From the NCBI GenBank assembly GCA_029721435.1, contig CM056576.1:115805166-115869165 (forward strand): a stretch of 64,000 nt of DNA, given 5' to 3'. Positions 23,836 to 36,279 of the stretch are shown piece by piece. The notes below the pieces were generated by a model, which was not told the DNA's origin, made no database searches, and saw only the letters and a list, made by a program, of their open reading frames with translations. The DNA is from Gymnothorax reevesii. Its lineage: Eukaryota; Chordata; Actinopteri; Anguilliformes; Muraenidae. Each line of letters opens with the position of its first letter. The first letter of the stretch is position 1. A program made the translations under genes and the position numbers.

Positions 23836-24872
23836 GGTTTACTAGTAAAATTTACAAACTTTCAGCTGTTTGCAATGAACAAATCAAACAAGAACAGTTT
23901 TAATGGCTCAACACAACAAATATTACAAGTGGCTTCTCCAAATTCAACACAAAATGCCACTTTTAATGACTACTGCAGGCTCAAAATTATTCAACCCCTT
24001 CAGGACAAGCATCTTTAATTCTTAGTAGAAAATCCTTTTGCCTCTATGACCTGCTGGAAATGTGTTGCAAAGGCAGATGTCAGCTTTTGGCAGCACTCGC
24101 AAGCACTCCCTTAGCCCAGTCCTCATGGACAATGACCTCCAATTCACTAATATTCAAGGGTTCGCATGCTGCAACTGTCTTCTTAAATCCTACCAGAGAT
24201 TTTTTTATGGGGTTCAAGTGAGGTGACTGTGATGGACACTCGAGAATCTTCCCAGACTTCTTCTGAAATGAAGCCTTGGTGGATGGTGAGGTATGCTTAG
24301 GATCATTGTTTTTTTGGAAGGTCCAATGATGCCCAAGCGTCAGCTTCCCTACAGACGGAATGACATTTTCTCCTTGGATATCCTGGCACTTGACTGAATC
24401 TGTCTTGCCCTCCACACTTTGCAGATTCCCAGTGGCAGAGGAAGCTAGGCAGCCGCATCAAAAAGCCCCCACAATTCTTCATTGTAGGCTGGGTGTACTT
24501 TCAGCATATGGGTCAATGACAAATTAGCCTTTTACAAATGTTTTTTTTTTTGTTTTAATAAATCTTTAAACATGTACAGAATACATTTTTTTGAAGTTGG
24601 AAGAGTGTTGAAGCCTCAGTGCCTCCTGCCTCCAAGTCTTGCTGCAGGTCTCCTGCAGTCAGTCGAGGGTTTTTGACCACCCATCTCCTGAGGAATTTGG
24701 TGACAGCCGTTGATTGCGTCCTCTTTCTGCCACATCCTGGTACTGCAGCCATTCTTCCTTTAACTCTGAACTTGAAAACAATCCCTCCAACTGTATCTCT
24801 ACAAAAAATTTAGTGCCTGTGCTACCTTTTTGGATCCTTTTCCTTGTTTGTGGCAGGCAATGATCTCCTCTA

Positions 24873-26478
24873 CAGTGCCTGACAAAAGTCTTGTCACTTA
24901 TCCAAGTTGTAGGAACAACAAATAATAACCTGACTTGTAGTTGATCAATTGGAGTCAAAAATGGCTTATATGAAAGGCAAAGCCCTCTAGATTATGCAAA
25001 ATGTACCAAAATAGAGTTTTGTGTCATTCATTGAGTTTTATTATGTAATTAAATAAAAAAAAAGGTCAGATTTTGCTTGGACAAAAGTCTTGTCGCATTG
25101 AAAAAAAAATGTGGAAATTATGCATACACTTTATTTTGAATACACAAATACGCCATCATAATATCAGAACGTAAATTAATGGTGCCTTGGAAAAAAGAAT
25201 TAATATTGGATAGGCTCCCATGAGCTTGGAGGACTGTATCCATACGTCTTGGCAATGACTGAAATAATTTGATGATGAAATCATCTGGAATGGCAAAGAA
25301 AGCAGTCTTACAGGACTCCCAGAGTTCATCAAGATTCTATGGTTTCGTCTTCTAAGCCTCTTCCTTCATCTTACCCCTGAAATGCTCAATAATGTTCATG
25401 TCAGGTGACTGGGTTGGCCAATCCTGGAGTACCTTCACCTTTTTCGCTTTCAGGAACTGTGATGTGGAGACAGAGGTATGAGAAGGAGCAGCAGTATGAG
25501 TCAGGCAGCAAGAACTTCATGATATTTCAGGCTGATGATTTTGCCATCCACTCTGCAGATCTTTCTCACACCCACATACTGGCTGTAACAACAAACCATG
25601 ATTTTTCCTCCACCAAACATGATTGTTTTCTGGGAGAATCTTGGGTCCGTGAGGGCGACTGGGATGCAGTTCAATGGATGATTCATCAGAAAAATAAACT
25701 TTCAGCCACTTTTCCAGGACCAATCCTTTCTGCAAGCTGTGGGCTTAGGCAAATGCAATGCAGGTAATTTGTTTTCTGTTTAATGCAGGCTTTTGTGTAC
25801 TAATTCGGCCATGGACACCACTTTGAGAGAGAATTTGACAAACTCTTCTTGTAGGTACCAGGATTTTTGTTGACATTTCCTAATGTAGCTTTGCTGTAGT
25901 TGAAGAAGGGCTAGCCTTGTACAGTTGAATTAACAAACAGTCCTTTCAAACAGTTGTCATACCGGGGTCTGTCAGACCTGCACTTGCCACGAACATCGCC
26001 AATTTCTTCAAATATTTTTCTTTTCCCCTCCACTTGACATTTGGACACATTAAAGATGTCTGCCCTTCAGCAGCAGACTCAGTCTTTATGATCTGATGAT
26101 CAGCACTTTGGTCTGTGTTTGAATCTTTGGCATGTTGTCAGAGGTCTAGTCGCACCTCATATGAATCTGATTTCCCTCATCTGGGAATGTGTTGTTAATT
26201 ACAGTATTTGTCATAGGTTAAACTCTAATCCATGATTTGTTGCATCATCTGAAGAGACGTCAAGACTTTTGTCCCAGCAAAAACACAGGTTATGGGCTAT
26301 TTCAGGCTGTGAACATCAGAGCCCTTTTTGACGGTTTCATTTTGCACCAAATTATTAATGTGAAAGCCCTTGACATTAAAATGGACCATTTATTATAATA
26401 ATTGATTGGTTAGAAATAAAGTTATATGCTATTTTTAGTTACTATGTCTTCCTGCGACAAGACTTTTGTCAGGCACTG
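24873..26478 (-). mobile_element. inner Tc1-like element with intact terminal repeats
   Basis: Perfect-looking termini CAGTGCCTGACAAAAGTCTTG and its reverse complement are bounded by TA at 24871-24872 and 26479-26480. A decayed minus-strand transposase is visible around 25500-25740 (LKVYFSDESSIELHPS, the first catalytic D block; further breaks elsewhere). It interrupts the N-terminal part of the outer element's transposase. Confidence 0.9.
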
Positions 26479-26517
26479 TATTAGCTTTTTGGACAATTCT
26501 TTTGAATGTCATATTTA

Positions 26518-26798
26518 GGTAACATTTTACTTGAAGTTGTCGTCATGAGAGTGACAGCTCACTGTTAAAACTGTTCCATGACACAGTCATAAACATGTCA
26601 ATGTCATAAATGTTTATGATTCAAGACAACCCAAACAATGTCAACTTCTAATTACAAAAACAGAATGACACTTATTGACAAGTCATAAACGTCTATGACA
26701 TTGACATAATGCTTATAACATGTTCATGACCGTGTCATGTAACAGTTATGACAGTATCATGTCACTCTAATGACGATATCTTCAAGTAAAGTGTTACC
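26518..26798. mobile_element. 281-bp palindromic MITE, 8-bp target duplication
   Basis: The termini GGTAACATTTTACTTGAAG and CTTCAAGTAAAGTGTTACC are inverted. They are flanked by CATATTTA (26510-26517) and CATATTTC (26799-26806), an 8-bp duplication with one mismatch. Internally it is rich in TGACA/TGTCA and CATGA/TCATG motifs. No coding sequence; hAT-like by its target duplication. Confidence 0.85.
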
Positions 26799-26941
26799 CA
26801 TATTTCTAATATGCAATCAAATGTCTCTGTCAACAAACCCCAAGTGAGTTCGAGTATTTGATGTGTTCTATCTCAAGCAAACATGATGCAACTTACTAAG
26901 CTTGAGAGAACACTTGATTTGCAAATATGATCTTCTGAGAG

Positions 26942-27142
26942 CAGGGGTAGGGCACCTTCTCCAGAAGAAGTCACTGTGGGTGCAGGCTTTCGTACCAACC
27001 AAGCTACTACACACCTGATTCTACTTATCAAGGCCCTTAAACATTCCAGAGGGTGATTAGTAGAATCAGGTGTTTAGTAGCTTGGTTGGTAGGAAAGCCT
27101 TCACCCACAGTGGCTCTTTCAGGAGAAGGTTCCCTACCCCTG
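26942..27142. mobile_element. 201-bp foldback MITE
   Basis: CAGGGGTAGGG..CCTTCTCC and the right end match in inverted orientation for about 85 bp, with a shared ACCAACCAAGCTACTA block. The short centre is at about 27040. No clear target duplication was seen. Confidence 0.85.
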
Positions 27143-27245
27143 TATTAGGGATTCTGTACAGGGGGGTAGAATAATTTTGAGACAGCAGTAGTTATTAAAA
27201 ATTGCATTTTGCGCTAAATTTGGAGCAACCACTTGTAATTTTAGG

Positions 27246-27290
27246 TGTGTGTATGCGTGCGTGCGTGTGTGTGCACGTGTGCGTGTTGAC
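27246..27290. repeat. GT-type microsatellite
   Basis: Degenerate GTGTGTATGCGTGCGTG repeat. Confidence 0.9.
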
Positions 27291-27299
27291 AGTAAAGAA

Positions 27300-28440
27300 C
27301 ACAAGATTCATAATATATAAAGTGCCAATGGGACAATTATGAGACAACATATAAGGGACTTATTTGTGCACGTACAACTTTCCAAAATGTTGACATAAAA
27401 TGTGATTTTGTTAAGGAGAAGTCAGGGGGACACCAGATGCAGGATCTAAAGTGTTTATTTGAACACGAAAAACTAGGAGGAAGTTGGCGAACAGGCCAGA
27501 AACAAAACACCGTGCACATGCACTGAACGAGTGGGAAATAAGGTAGACTGCCAAAGGCAGGGGGAAACAAAGGTACACACTCCAAGAGTGGCTAAACTCG
27601 AAAAATAAAAACTGGACCTAACTGAACTGATGGAAACACTGGGAGACTTAGACAAAGGGCAGACAAGACGTGGGCACAGCAAAACACAAGGCTCATACAA
27701 AGGAAATACTCGGGAAGACACAGGAGCGGAGATTTCACAATGCAGTGCGTAGCCAATACAAAGTTCCGTCTGCTGACTACTTCACTCTGTCCACTGAAAT
27801 ACGCAGGGGAGGAGGCGGGGACTCAGAACACAATCTCTAATGGAAACAGAAACACATGGGATTAATAAACAGATTCACGAGAACCGGGGTAACAATAATG
27901 ACTCGAGACAAGACACTGAGACAACTAGACTGTTTAGATTAAGGTAATCTAAATGTGACGGGCAAAAGCACCACGAGAGAAGCAAGGAACGCATAGTTTT
28001 AAACGCAGTTAATCAGGGAAAGCTTAGGCAGGAATTACAAAAGCTAGAAACACTCGCACTCGCTAATGAGTTAATTAAGGTTAATATTACGTGACAAAGT
28101 ATATCCAATCACCCTCAAATAAGTGCTGGTTAGTACGGGTTAGTAATTATCTGATCCGAAAACGCATTCACTCAAGAGTTTCACGAGACCCAGAATTAAG
28201 CACAGGTGGAAGCAATGAATGAAATACCTCAGCCGATTCCGAAAGAGGAAACGTGATTGGACAATGAGATGCAGGCATGCTAAGGCAGTCACACAACATC
28301 ACAGGAGTTTGGGCAAGAGTGAATCTGCAGACGGCGAGAATGAAAGCTGAAAAATAAACCGAGAGAGAGAGATGCACCTGAGACAACGCACAAGCACAAA
28401 TCAGCACACGAAGCAGAACCATAACAGATCTATTTTATGA
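27300..28440. repeat. unassigned purine-rich dispersed repeat
   Basis: About 1.1 kb of purine-rich plus strand (pyrimidine-rich minus strand) ending in GCAGAACCATAACAG. Style and end resemble the LTRs at 41.7 and 50.6 kb (..CATGACAG), but I could not find TG..CA ends with a 5-bp duplication, so the class is left open. No motif-bearing frame. Confidence 0.4.
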
Positions 28441-28503
28441 TATTATAAAATAGAATACTTCAATTATTACTCTTCAGTTGCCATGAGGCTTCTAGCAAGG
28501 TAA

Positions 28504-28541
28504 AGTTTTTGTAAAGAGTTTATGGGTTTCCTGTCACAGTG
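28504..28541 (-). other. recombination signal of the 28.5 kb V segment
   Basis: Read on the minus strand: heptamer CACTGTG (28541-28535), 22-bp spacer, nonamer ACAAAAACT (28512-28504). This is the two-turn type expected 3' of TCR alpha/delta V segments. Confidence 0.9.
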
Positions 28542-29086
28542 GGCTGCAGGGCACAGTAGTACAGTGCAGAGTCTGTCACTTCAGTATCGGAGATCTCCAG
28601 ATGCACACGGCTGTGCAATTTTTCAAGTGTAACAATAAACTGATGTTTCTCTTCTCTCTCCTTATTTCTGTGGATCAGGATGAGAAATTCAGGTTTTGAA
28701 CCAGGGTGTTGGTGATACCACTGTAGACTGCCTTGAGTGTCACTAAAAGATGTTGTGTAGTTGCATGACAGTGTGACACTGCTGCCCTCCAAAGCATCTA
28801 CTACATTAGTTGCTGACGTGATTCCATCCTGAATGGTGTTACCGGTACCTGTAGATGATATCTATATTAAATGCAATGCTTGAAACAAACCTCAATAAGC
28901 AGTGATTTCTTTCTTAAATGCATATTTCAGCTTATACATTCGGCTAATTTGGACACAGGAACCCATAAATTAATTCATTTGAAACCTATACCTTAAGAAG
29001 GACATTGTATAAGCCAGAATTAAAATATTGAAATGGAACTTACCAACCACTGTTGAAAACAGAAAAAGTACACAATTCATCATCAT
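28542..29086 (-). CDS. T-cell receptor alpha/delta V segment, functional in appearance
   Basis: The leader exon 29086-29044 has three adjacent ATGs, a hydrophobic run (LFLFSTVV) and a GTAAG donor. The V exon 28848-28542 follows a CTACAG acceptor and joins in phase 1. It shows both disulphide cysteines (VTLSC and YYC), the core Trp in LQWYHQHPG, the framework SKPEFLILI and the DTEVTDSALYYCAL end. The heptamer follows directly. The 5' flank (about 29098-29356) is duplicated upstream of the truncated 38.0 kb segment, so these two are recent tandem copies. After V-J joining it would encode a membrane receptor V domain. Confidence 0.93.
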
Positions 29087-30790
29087 GATTGCTGTCTTGA
29101 AGATGTTATGACTTCAAGCAGAGCCAGAACAGGACTAGACTCCACTCCTACTCCCTGCACACAGTTAACAGGAAACTCAGGCACTCAGTGAGTATTTAGC
29201 CCCTCCTGTGTATTAGAAAACTTTGAACATATTTAATCTTGACAGAATATTAAGAAATGTCCCATGAAACTCTCAGATTATACCAAAATCATACCAATGA
29301 TTTGGTACTTGCACACAAACGTAGCAAAGCATCTAGCAGCCTTAGCAGTGACAGAATACTTATTTTAACAGGGATCCTTTCTGTGTTCATTCACCAGTGA
29401 AATGGTGTGCACAACAATCAAAACAAATGCATTTTCTTAATATGCTAACTTATTAAATGTAATGTCAGGAAGCAAATATGCACTGTACTGGTAAGCTAAT
29501 TGTCTTTATTTAAAATACAGCAAATTGACATGAAATGAACTGAAGTAGGTAAGCTCGGAGCATTCATTGCTGATTTTGGCCCGATAAGTTTATTATTACA
29601 TGTTGACAAGTTGAAAAAACTTGCCATGCTGTTGGTATACTTATCAAATATGTCATATGCAAGGGTTTTGAAGGCACCCATGACATACATTTTCACAATG
29701 TACATCATTTATCTTGAATTATAACATATAATATTGCCTTGAATGAGACTGATGCTGCCTGTCAGAGATTCCTAAATATTCTCCATTGTACAATCTTTTT
29801 TTTTTTTTTTTCGTATGGTAGGCGAATACTTCATTGGCTCCATGCGGAGGGTTCTGTGATCAATCATGTTACTTGCTTTTTTCAAGTGTGTAGATTGTCA
29901 GGTTTGTTACTTTTGAACACTTGAGTTCAGCTGGTTGGAAGAGTTCAAAGGTTGGAAGAAGGAGCTAAATTTTGGAAAGTCACGGTAAAAGGTGAAGATA
30001 ATGGTCATTGAAAAGGTCAAAACCGCATTTTGTCTAATAACTCCCTGCAGAAAACCAACAGAGACATCAGACCAGTGCTGAAATGATCAGTCTATTCTTA
30101 TGTTTTTGAGTTAATGCACAAGTCACTCTTCAAGCGATTTTGTTACAGGTTGATTGGTTCCGTTTGTCTGTTTGTCTGTCTGTTGGTTTCCAATTTCAAC
30201 TGGCCACATTTCATTACAAGTTCACTCACATTGTTGGCACTGGGATCTAGAATAGGTCTCTTGAAAATGATGACTCTAGCGTCAAGGGTCAGGTTAAGGT
30301 CATCAATAAATGGTCCCATGATCACTGACTTTGCCATTTTTGGCATGTCCTCCCTCTATGAGCGATTTAATCTGTTTGTTTGTCTCTGGATTATTCGTGC
30401 TCACTCTAGCATCTACAATTTTTGAGATACTGACTTGAGATTTATTACACAAGAAACTGTTGCATTCCAGGGTCCTGGGCCTTTGGCAAGGACAGTATTC
30501 TTATGGTTTTAACAGTTTCATGTGCCAGGTTTCTTCATTCATGTTCATTATTCATGTCACAGTTTTAACAGTCTTTGAATCAGGATTTCATAGTTCATAG
30601 TTCATGTTTTATTGTTCATGTTTTTACTTTTCCGTGTTTTGTTTTTTGCCAGGTCTGCCCAGCCACTCCACCGCTTGTCCGCGTTCTGCCCCATGTCTTC
30701 GTCTTCGCACATTTCAGAGCTCTGGTTGGATTTGGTATTTTCCTCTTCCTTCTGCGCTGTCCTGGATTCAGGGCTGTCTACCCCGGCGAA
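29087..30790. other. V upstream flank and unassigned sequence
   Basis: 29098-29356 is the promoter-side flank shared with the 38.0 kb segment. A T run lies at 29792-29808. 30120-30430 resembles a dispersed repeat (GTTTGTCTGTTTGTCTGTCTG). 30610-30790 is pyrimidine-rich, like LTR/promoter-type repeats. No gene recognised. Confidence 0.45.
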
Positions 30791-30793
30791 AAG

Positions 30794-31003
30794 AAGTTCA
30801 TGAACTTGTGGAGTTCAAGAACAGTTCTTGAACTGAGTTCTTGAACTACTAGTTCTTGAACTGTTCTTGAACTAAAGTTCATGAACATAAAAGTTCTTGA
30901 ACTGTTCTTGAAATAATGTTCATGAACATAAAAGTTCTTGAACTGTTCTTAAACCAGTGTTCAAGAACTCCTTGTTAGTCAGTTCTTAAAAACACATGTT
31001 CAA
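30794..31003. repeat. array of GTTCTTGAAC / GTTCATGAAC units (left)
   Basis: Tandem 10-12-bp units, variants of AGTTCTTGAACT, interspersed with GTTCATGAACATAAAA. Partly palindromic. It resembles the larger array at 37.3 kb. Confidence 0.85.
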
Positions 31004-33527
31004 AAACGATGAGTTTTAAATATGTTCTTCAACTTTTTTAATATGAAACTTGAAATTCCTTGGTACATTGAAAGGACACAATTATAGGCCTTTAATATTT
31101 AATATTGCACTATTTAATAAGGGGTTGGCCTATGTCTATTATTTTACTTACCTTTAATATTTGAATCTGTTCTATTCTTCATACTTACCTTTAATATTTG
31201 AATCCGTTTTATTGTTGATATTTTGATACAGATGTTATTCATGTCCATTGTTTGACAATGTAGAAATACCTTTACTTTGATTATATTCGTTACAGCACTT
31301 GTGACTGGTCAGTATTGTGGAGAGAGATTTTACCCTGTATTTGATTGGTTGAGAGCAGGTGGGCAACGTCAAGGCATTGAAGAGAGAGAGCGGTGGTTGA
31401 GTATTTTTTTTGACAGCGTCAGAGAGAGAGACGGTTAATACTTTATGTCGAGTGTGTAGTGTTGTATTCAGTGGAATAAGTAATGTAAGCCGAGTTTATT
31501 CATCAGTTTTTTGTCCGTGGGTGTCCCTACAAGACTACGACCCGTGAACTGTTAAGGATTGGACCGGAGAAGGCTGGACTAACTGTTTGTTAGTCCTGGA
31601 GGTCGGACCTGGTGGGAACTGTTACTGAGCTAGCCTAGCTCGCTAGCTAGCTTGCTGGTGTTACCCAGTAGAGAAAACAACTCTTTTTCTCTCAAGTTTA
31701 TTGTGTTAATACAATTGCAGCATTTTATTTTGAAAAAAAAAACTTGTATTTTGAAAAGAGGAAGTGTTGTCCTCTCCCTCCAACTTTTATTTTCCTGTAT
31801 TCATGGTCATGTTGGATGATAATGACCTTCTCATTTGTTAAGAGTGATATTAGTCCCGCCTTCTGAACAGCGGACTGAACTACGCATTAGTTCATCGGTC
31901 ATTTGCACTCTGGAAATGAGCAGGACAGGCTGTCTGGCGGTCCGTGCCGAAATTCATGAATAGTTTTGGTGAGTTGTGATGAAAAACAGTGTTGTAAACA
32001 AATATTTGCACTGTCTAAAAGCTAATTTGAAATATTTATTGTGTCAAATGGATGGGAGCACGAGCTTGTGGCTGTGTGGTCGGTGTTCCTTGCCGCGTGC
32101 CGTGCGATACCTCATACCTCTTGGTGAGTTCAGACATCGTGCTTGCTAAAGAAAGCATGCCAGCGCCATACTAGTATCAGCATTATGCTAACGTTAATCG
32201 CGAGTGCTAACGCTAATCGCGAGTGGATCTTTTCTGCTAAAAAGCTATATAAAAACTATTTTTGGGTGTTCTAAGGTTTGCCAAATGGTACTCTAATTCA
32301 TAAAGGTATAAGTAAGCACTTTTGGTCATTTTTTTTGTGCACTGTTTTTAGTAAAATGTGATGTTTATTTCGATGCTAAATGCACAGTTTTAGGTTTTAT
32401 TTTATGAAAGCTTACACTAATTCCTATGTAATGCTAAAACAGTAGCCCAGATAGGGTTTATGGTCACAATGGATAGCTTTCAAGGAGAATAATGGATGCT
32501 ATTATTTCATTTCCTCCTTGGTAATGAAATAATTTAACTGTATTTAAGTTCATGATTTACAAAAGCTTCAAATTGGTTAAAAAGTCAATAGTCAAATTTG
32601 TTAAGGAATGTTAATCATTATTTCATGGTTAAGTGATTTAAAGAGATAAAAAGATTACTGTATACTGTACAATAGTAACATTAGAGAAAAGATAAAAATC
32701 AAGCTATAGCTATTGGAAAGAATAAGATAATGGACTTTATTTAGCTGTATACAATAATACAATTATTATTGTGCAGGCTAGGTTTTTTTTTTTTGTCCTT
32801 TTACTACGGATTCTGAAACCTCTGGATTGGATACTGGATTTCTCCGGACGAGGGATGGCGAGCCTGTGCCCGAACTGAACCAGACCTTCTTCAGAAGAAC
32901 CTCATTCTTCATTTCTTCGGCAAACAACACCGTGGTAACCACTCAAATTACCCCAGAAAGGAAACAAAAAGTTAACGGAACTTCTGAACTAAAGAACCTT
33001 GACCTGACTGAAAACAAAAGGGACTAAGACATTGAGCTCAATGGGACTGGGTTTTTCAATATATTTTTTTTCATTCGCCGGCTATTTCCATTATTGTTGC
33101 TGAATTGTAAATTTTCAATTTTTTATTTTCACTTTTCTACAAATAATACACTCATTCTGGCTCACTTGCTGCCTCCAGCTATTTCATTACACATTCACTT
33201 TGGCCACTATTGTAACTCCACCGAACCTAGCAACTGGTCCATACTTTTGAATTACTCTGCTATACTTAACATGAGTCCGGGGTTACACTATGCCAGCCAC
33301 CGTGTGACGCTAGCCCTGCGCTACATGAAGTGGGACGAAATGCGGTAAAGGGACTTTCCCTATCAGTGAGTCACGCCGTTTCCAAGCTAGTCGTGGAAAG
33401 ACAAGTAACGTTCGAGTGGAGTAAGTGGGAAGGAGGTGCTGTGGACTGAAGAGGAACGCAGATCGACTGTTGCTGATAGATGGAGAGCTATGCCTGAAAT
33501 TCGACCTGCCGCTGGATGCGCGGTAAC
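31004..33527. other. unrecognised ~2.5-kb unit between two repeat arrays
   Basis: No domain recognised. A frame at 32827-33027 (66 codons, ending LDLTENKRD) and one at 33436 onward (VLWTEEERRSTVADRW) are open, but I cannot assign them. The latter is cut by the large palindromic element at 33528. GCTAACG-rich segments occur at 32190-32220. It may be the body of an undescribed element bounded by the GTTCTTGAAC arrays. Confidence 0.4.
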
Positions 33528-33589
33528 TATGGAGTTAAATTACTGCCAAAACCTTGTATACAAACCGAACATGTTTTACAAATGCACCA

Positions 33590-33800
33590 CGATCCACAAA
33601 CAAATACAATGTGATTTGCAAATATAAAAATGATTCACGTGCAAATAAAGTGTGGTTTGCAAATATAAAAACGATTTGCAAACAAATACAGTGTGATTTG
33701 CAAATATAAAAACGATTCACGTACAAACAAGGTGTGATTTGCAAATATAAAAACGATTTGCAAACAAATACAGAGTGGTTTGCAAATACAAAACACCATT
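33590..33800. repeat. ~37-bp minisatellite in left arm
   Basis: TTTGCAAATATAAAAACGATT repeats at a period of about 37 bp, with alternating CACGTGCAAA and TGCAAACAAA continuations, about five units. The mirrored copy lies in the right arm at about 36010-36220. Subterminal repeats like these often serve as transposase binding sites (inference). Confidence 0.85.
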
Positions 33801-34344
33801 AACAAACGAATGTTTTCAGTTTTACAAATACAAAACGTACCGATTACAAGTATACGACGAGAACCATTTCCTACAAGTACAAATCACTTTTGGCAGTTTT
33901 CTACCGCTGACATGGCGTAAAGGATTTTCTCACAAATGTCCTCACTGTTATTGTCCCTGTTAAACAGCAGGTGGGGCTATGACTCAATATCCTACATCTC
34001 TACACCGTGAAGTTGAACAGAATAGAGAACGGCCGCAAGCGACAACCGTGGACATGAGGATGATGGCTGAGGCTAAATAAAAACGCAGTGTCTTCGTGTT
34101 CGAAATAATTCCGTGTCCGACAGTGGGATGGTGTCAATATAACTACGTGTCCGACAGTGGATTATTGTTTTTAATCTCATGAAGTCTACTGAATCTTTTA
34201 GATAGCCTATTAAACGTGAATGTTTGATCAGATGGCTCAGTTGTTCAAGATGGGTACCCAATCAATGCTTCTGTTTAAGCTCTGCTCAATAAAGTGTTCT
34301 GATTGATAGTGATATATTTTTATTTTCCATTTCGTTATAAATCT

Positions 34345-35462
34345 GGGCCTGTATTCACAAAGCATCTTATCTTAGCGTTAGGAGTACTCCTAATTCGCGC
34401 TAAAACATTTTATGTAGGAGTAAAATCTGAAAAGTAATTCACAAAATCGCTGAGAGCAACTTTTAGCCATCTGAGACACCGAGGGTAACGCTGCAACGAT
34501 CTGTTGGCTGATATTATCCCACGCATACCGCTTGGATTTGCTGTTCACCCCCGAGCCAATTTTCCCTCTGATTAGGTTACATGCTTTCGCTCCAGCACCA
34601 ACTGGCCCAGCAGCAGTAACTGGTCTTGGCTCCAGCTGGGCTTTTGCGTCATTTTTGAACTTACATCCATGACAGTTTAGGGCAAACAAACTTGAACGGC
34701 TCGACATTTAAATGATCGCAACATATTCTCATTCTCATCGGGTAACAAGTAGCTATTGGGGCAAGTGACGCGTTTAATTAATTACTTGTTTAATGCTATT
34801 AATGTTTTTACAATTATCTCTTTCCTATGTACGTTTATTTGCCTAGAGCGTGATATGCGGGGACCGTGCATTGCAATTTTCAAAAGTGCTCAATATGCTA
34901 TTATTTTAAACCGAATCTAGAAAAACCAATACTTTGTATGTTAACAATAACTTGCTTTAAAGTAACCCTGTTTTAAATTATTATAACTGTAGGGAAGAAA
35001 ATTATTTTAATGTCAATGTTAAAGTTAAGGTTAGGCTTAGGGTTAGGGCAGTGTTTAAAAAGGGGATTGTCGTACCTCTCTATTCTGAAATGCATTTGAA
35101 AACTGCCGAACCCGTAACAACTGCCATTATTTTATTGGACAAACCAGTCCCTTGGACTATTTTCTCATTTTTTCCTCCATGGGTTGTATGTGGGATATTT
35201 TTTTCAATGGGTTGCCCTGCCACCAAACAACCAATCACCGTGCTCATTATTCCAAGACTCGTGCATGAGAATTGATATCAGCCATAGCAACGGAGATTAC
35301 TCCCGCCTATCTCAGAGCTACCCCTATTGAGTTACCAATTTTCTTCACTAAAAGTTGCTCTCAGCGATTTTGTGAATTTTAAGATTGTTTTATCATAAAT
35401 GTTTTAGCGCGACTTAGGAGTACTCCTTGCGCTAAGATAAGATGCTTTGTGAATACGGGCCC
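34345..35462 (-). mobile_element. central Harbinger-like segment with its own inverted ends
   Basis: The ends read GGGCCxGTATTCACAAAGCATC in opposite orientations. Its midpoint coincides exactly with the midpoint of the outer palindrome (34903.5). Its flanks (AAATCT/AGATTT) are inverted rather than directly repeated, so it is not a simple nested insertion. A minus-strand frame (34707-34390) contains NSKSKRYAWDNISQQI, which resembles the Myb/SANT-like protein carried by PIF/Harbinger elements. This is weak evidence. Confidence 0.45.
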
Positions 35463-36279
35463 AGATTTATAACGAAATGGAAAATAAAAATATATCACTA
35501 TCAATCAGAACACTTTATTGAGCAGAGCTTAAACAGAAACATTGATTGGGTACCCATCTTGAAGAACTGAGCCATCTGATCAAACATTCACGTTTAATAG
35601 GCTATCTAAAAGATTCAGTAGACTTCATGAGATTAAAAACAATAATCCACTGTCGGAGACGTAGTTATATTGACACCATCCCACTGTCGGACACGGAATT
35701 ATTTCGAACACGAAGACACTGCGTTTTTATTTAGCCTCAGCCATCATCCTCATGTCCACGGTTGTCGCTTGCGGCCGTTCTCTATTCTGTTCAACTTCAC
35801 GGTGTAGAGATGTAGGATATTGAGTCATAGCCCCACCTGCTGTTTAACAGGGACAATAACAGTGAGGACATTTGTGAGAAAATCCTTTACGCCATGTCAG
35901 CGGTAGAAAACTGCCAAAAGTGATTTGTACTTGTAGGAAATGGTTCTCGTCGTATACTTGTAATCGGTACGTTTTGTATTTGTAAAACTGAAAACATTCG
36001 TTTGTTAATGGTGTTTTGTATTTGCAAACCACTCTGTATTTGTTTGCAAATCGTTTTTATATTTGCAAATCACACCTTGTTTGTACGTGAATCGTTTTTA
36101 TATTTGCAAATCACACTGTATTTGTTTGCAAATCGTTTTTATATTTGCAAACCACACTTTATTTGCACGTGAATCATTTTTATATTTGCAAATCACATTG
36201 TATTTGTTTGTGAATCGTGGTGCATTTGTAAAACATGTTCGGTTTGTATACAAGGTTTTGGCAGTAATTTAACTCCATA

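Larger units (their letters stand above)
23880..27245 (-). mobile_element. outer Tc1-like element, broken by three insertions
   Basis: The left terminal repeat (about 23930-24000) and the right one (about 27160-27240) are inverted copies: ATTACAAGTGG..CTCCAAATT..CTCAAAATTATTC. Minus-strand transposase remnants are the N-terminal helix-turn-helix (KQGKGSKKVAQALNF, near 24830), a GRKRTQSTAVTKFLRRWV stretch (about 24700) and the C-terminal half (NDPKHTSPSTKASF..SQSPHLNPIKKS, 24080-24420). Frames are shifted and the final catalytic E is K. A second Tc1-like element and two MITEs sit inside it. Confidence 0.8.
33528..36279. mobile_element. 2752-bp element with two 817-bp inverted arms and 6-bp TSD
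   Basis: It starts TATGGAGTTAAATTACTGCC and ends with the exact reverse complement, flanked by GGTAAC at 33522-33527 and 36280-36285. The left arm (33528-34344) and right arm (35463-36279) are the same length to the base and differ at only a handful of sites by eye. No transposase frame lies in the arms. The 6-bp duplication would fit few superfamilies (for example Dada, 6-7 bp); assignment is open. Confidence 0.9.

Noticed and set aside
27300..28440. Complete LTR called from style alone
   Set aside because: No TG..CA ends with matching 5-bp duplication could be found, unlike the other LTRs reported.
34073..35734. Identical 62-codon frames on both arms of the large palindrome
   Set aside because: Their identity simply reflects the near-identical DNA arms; no motif and no start context.
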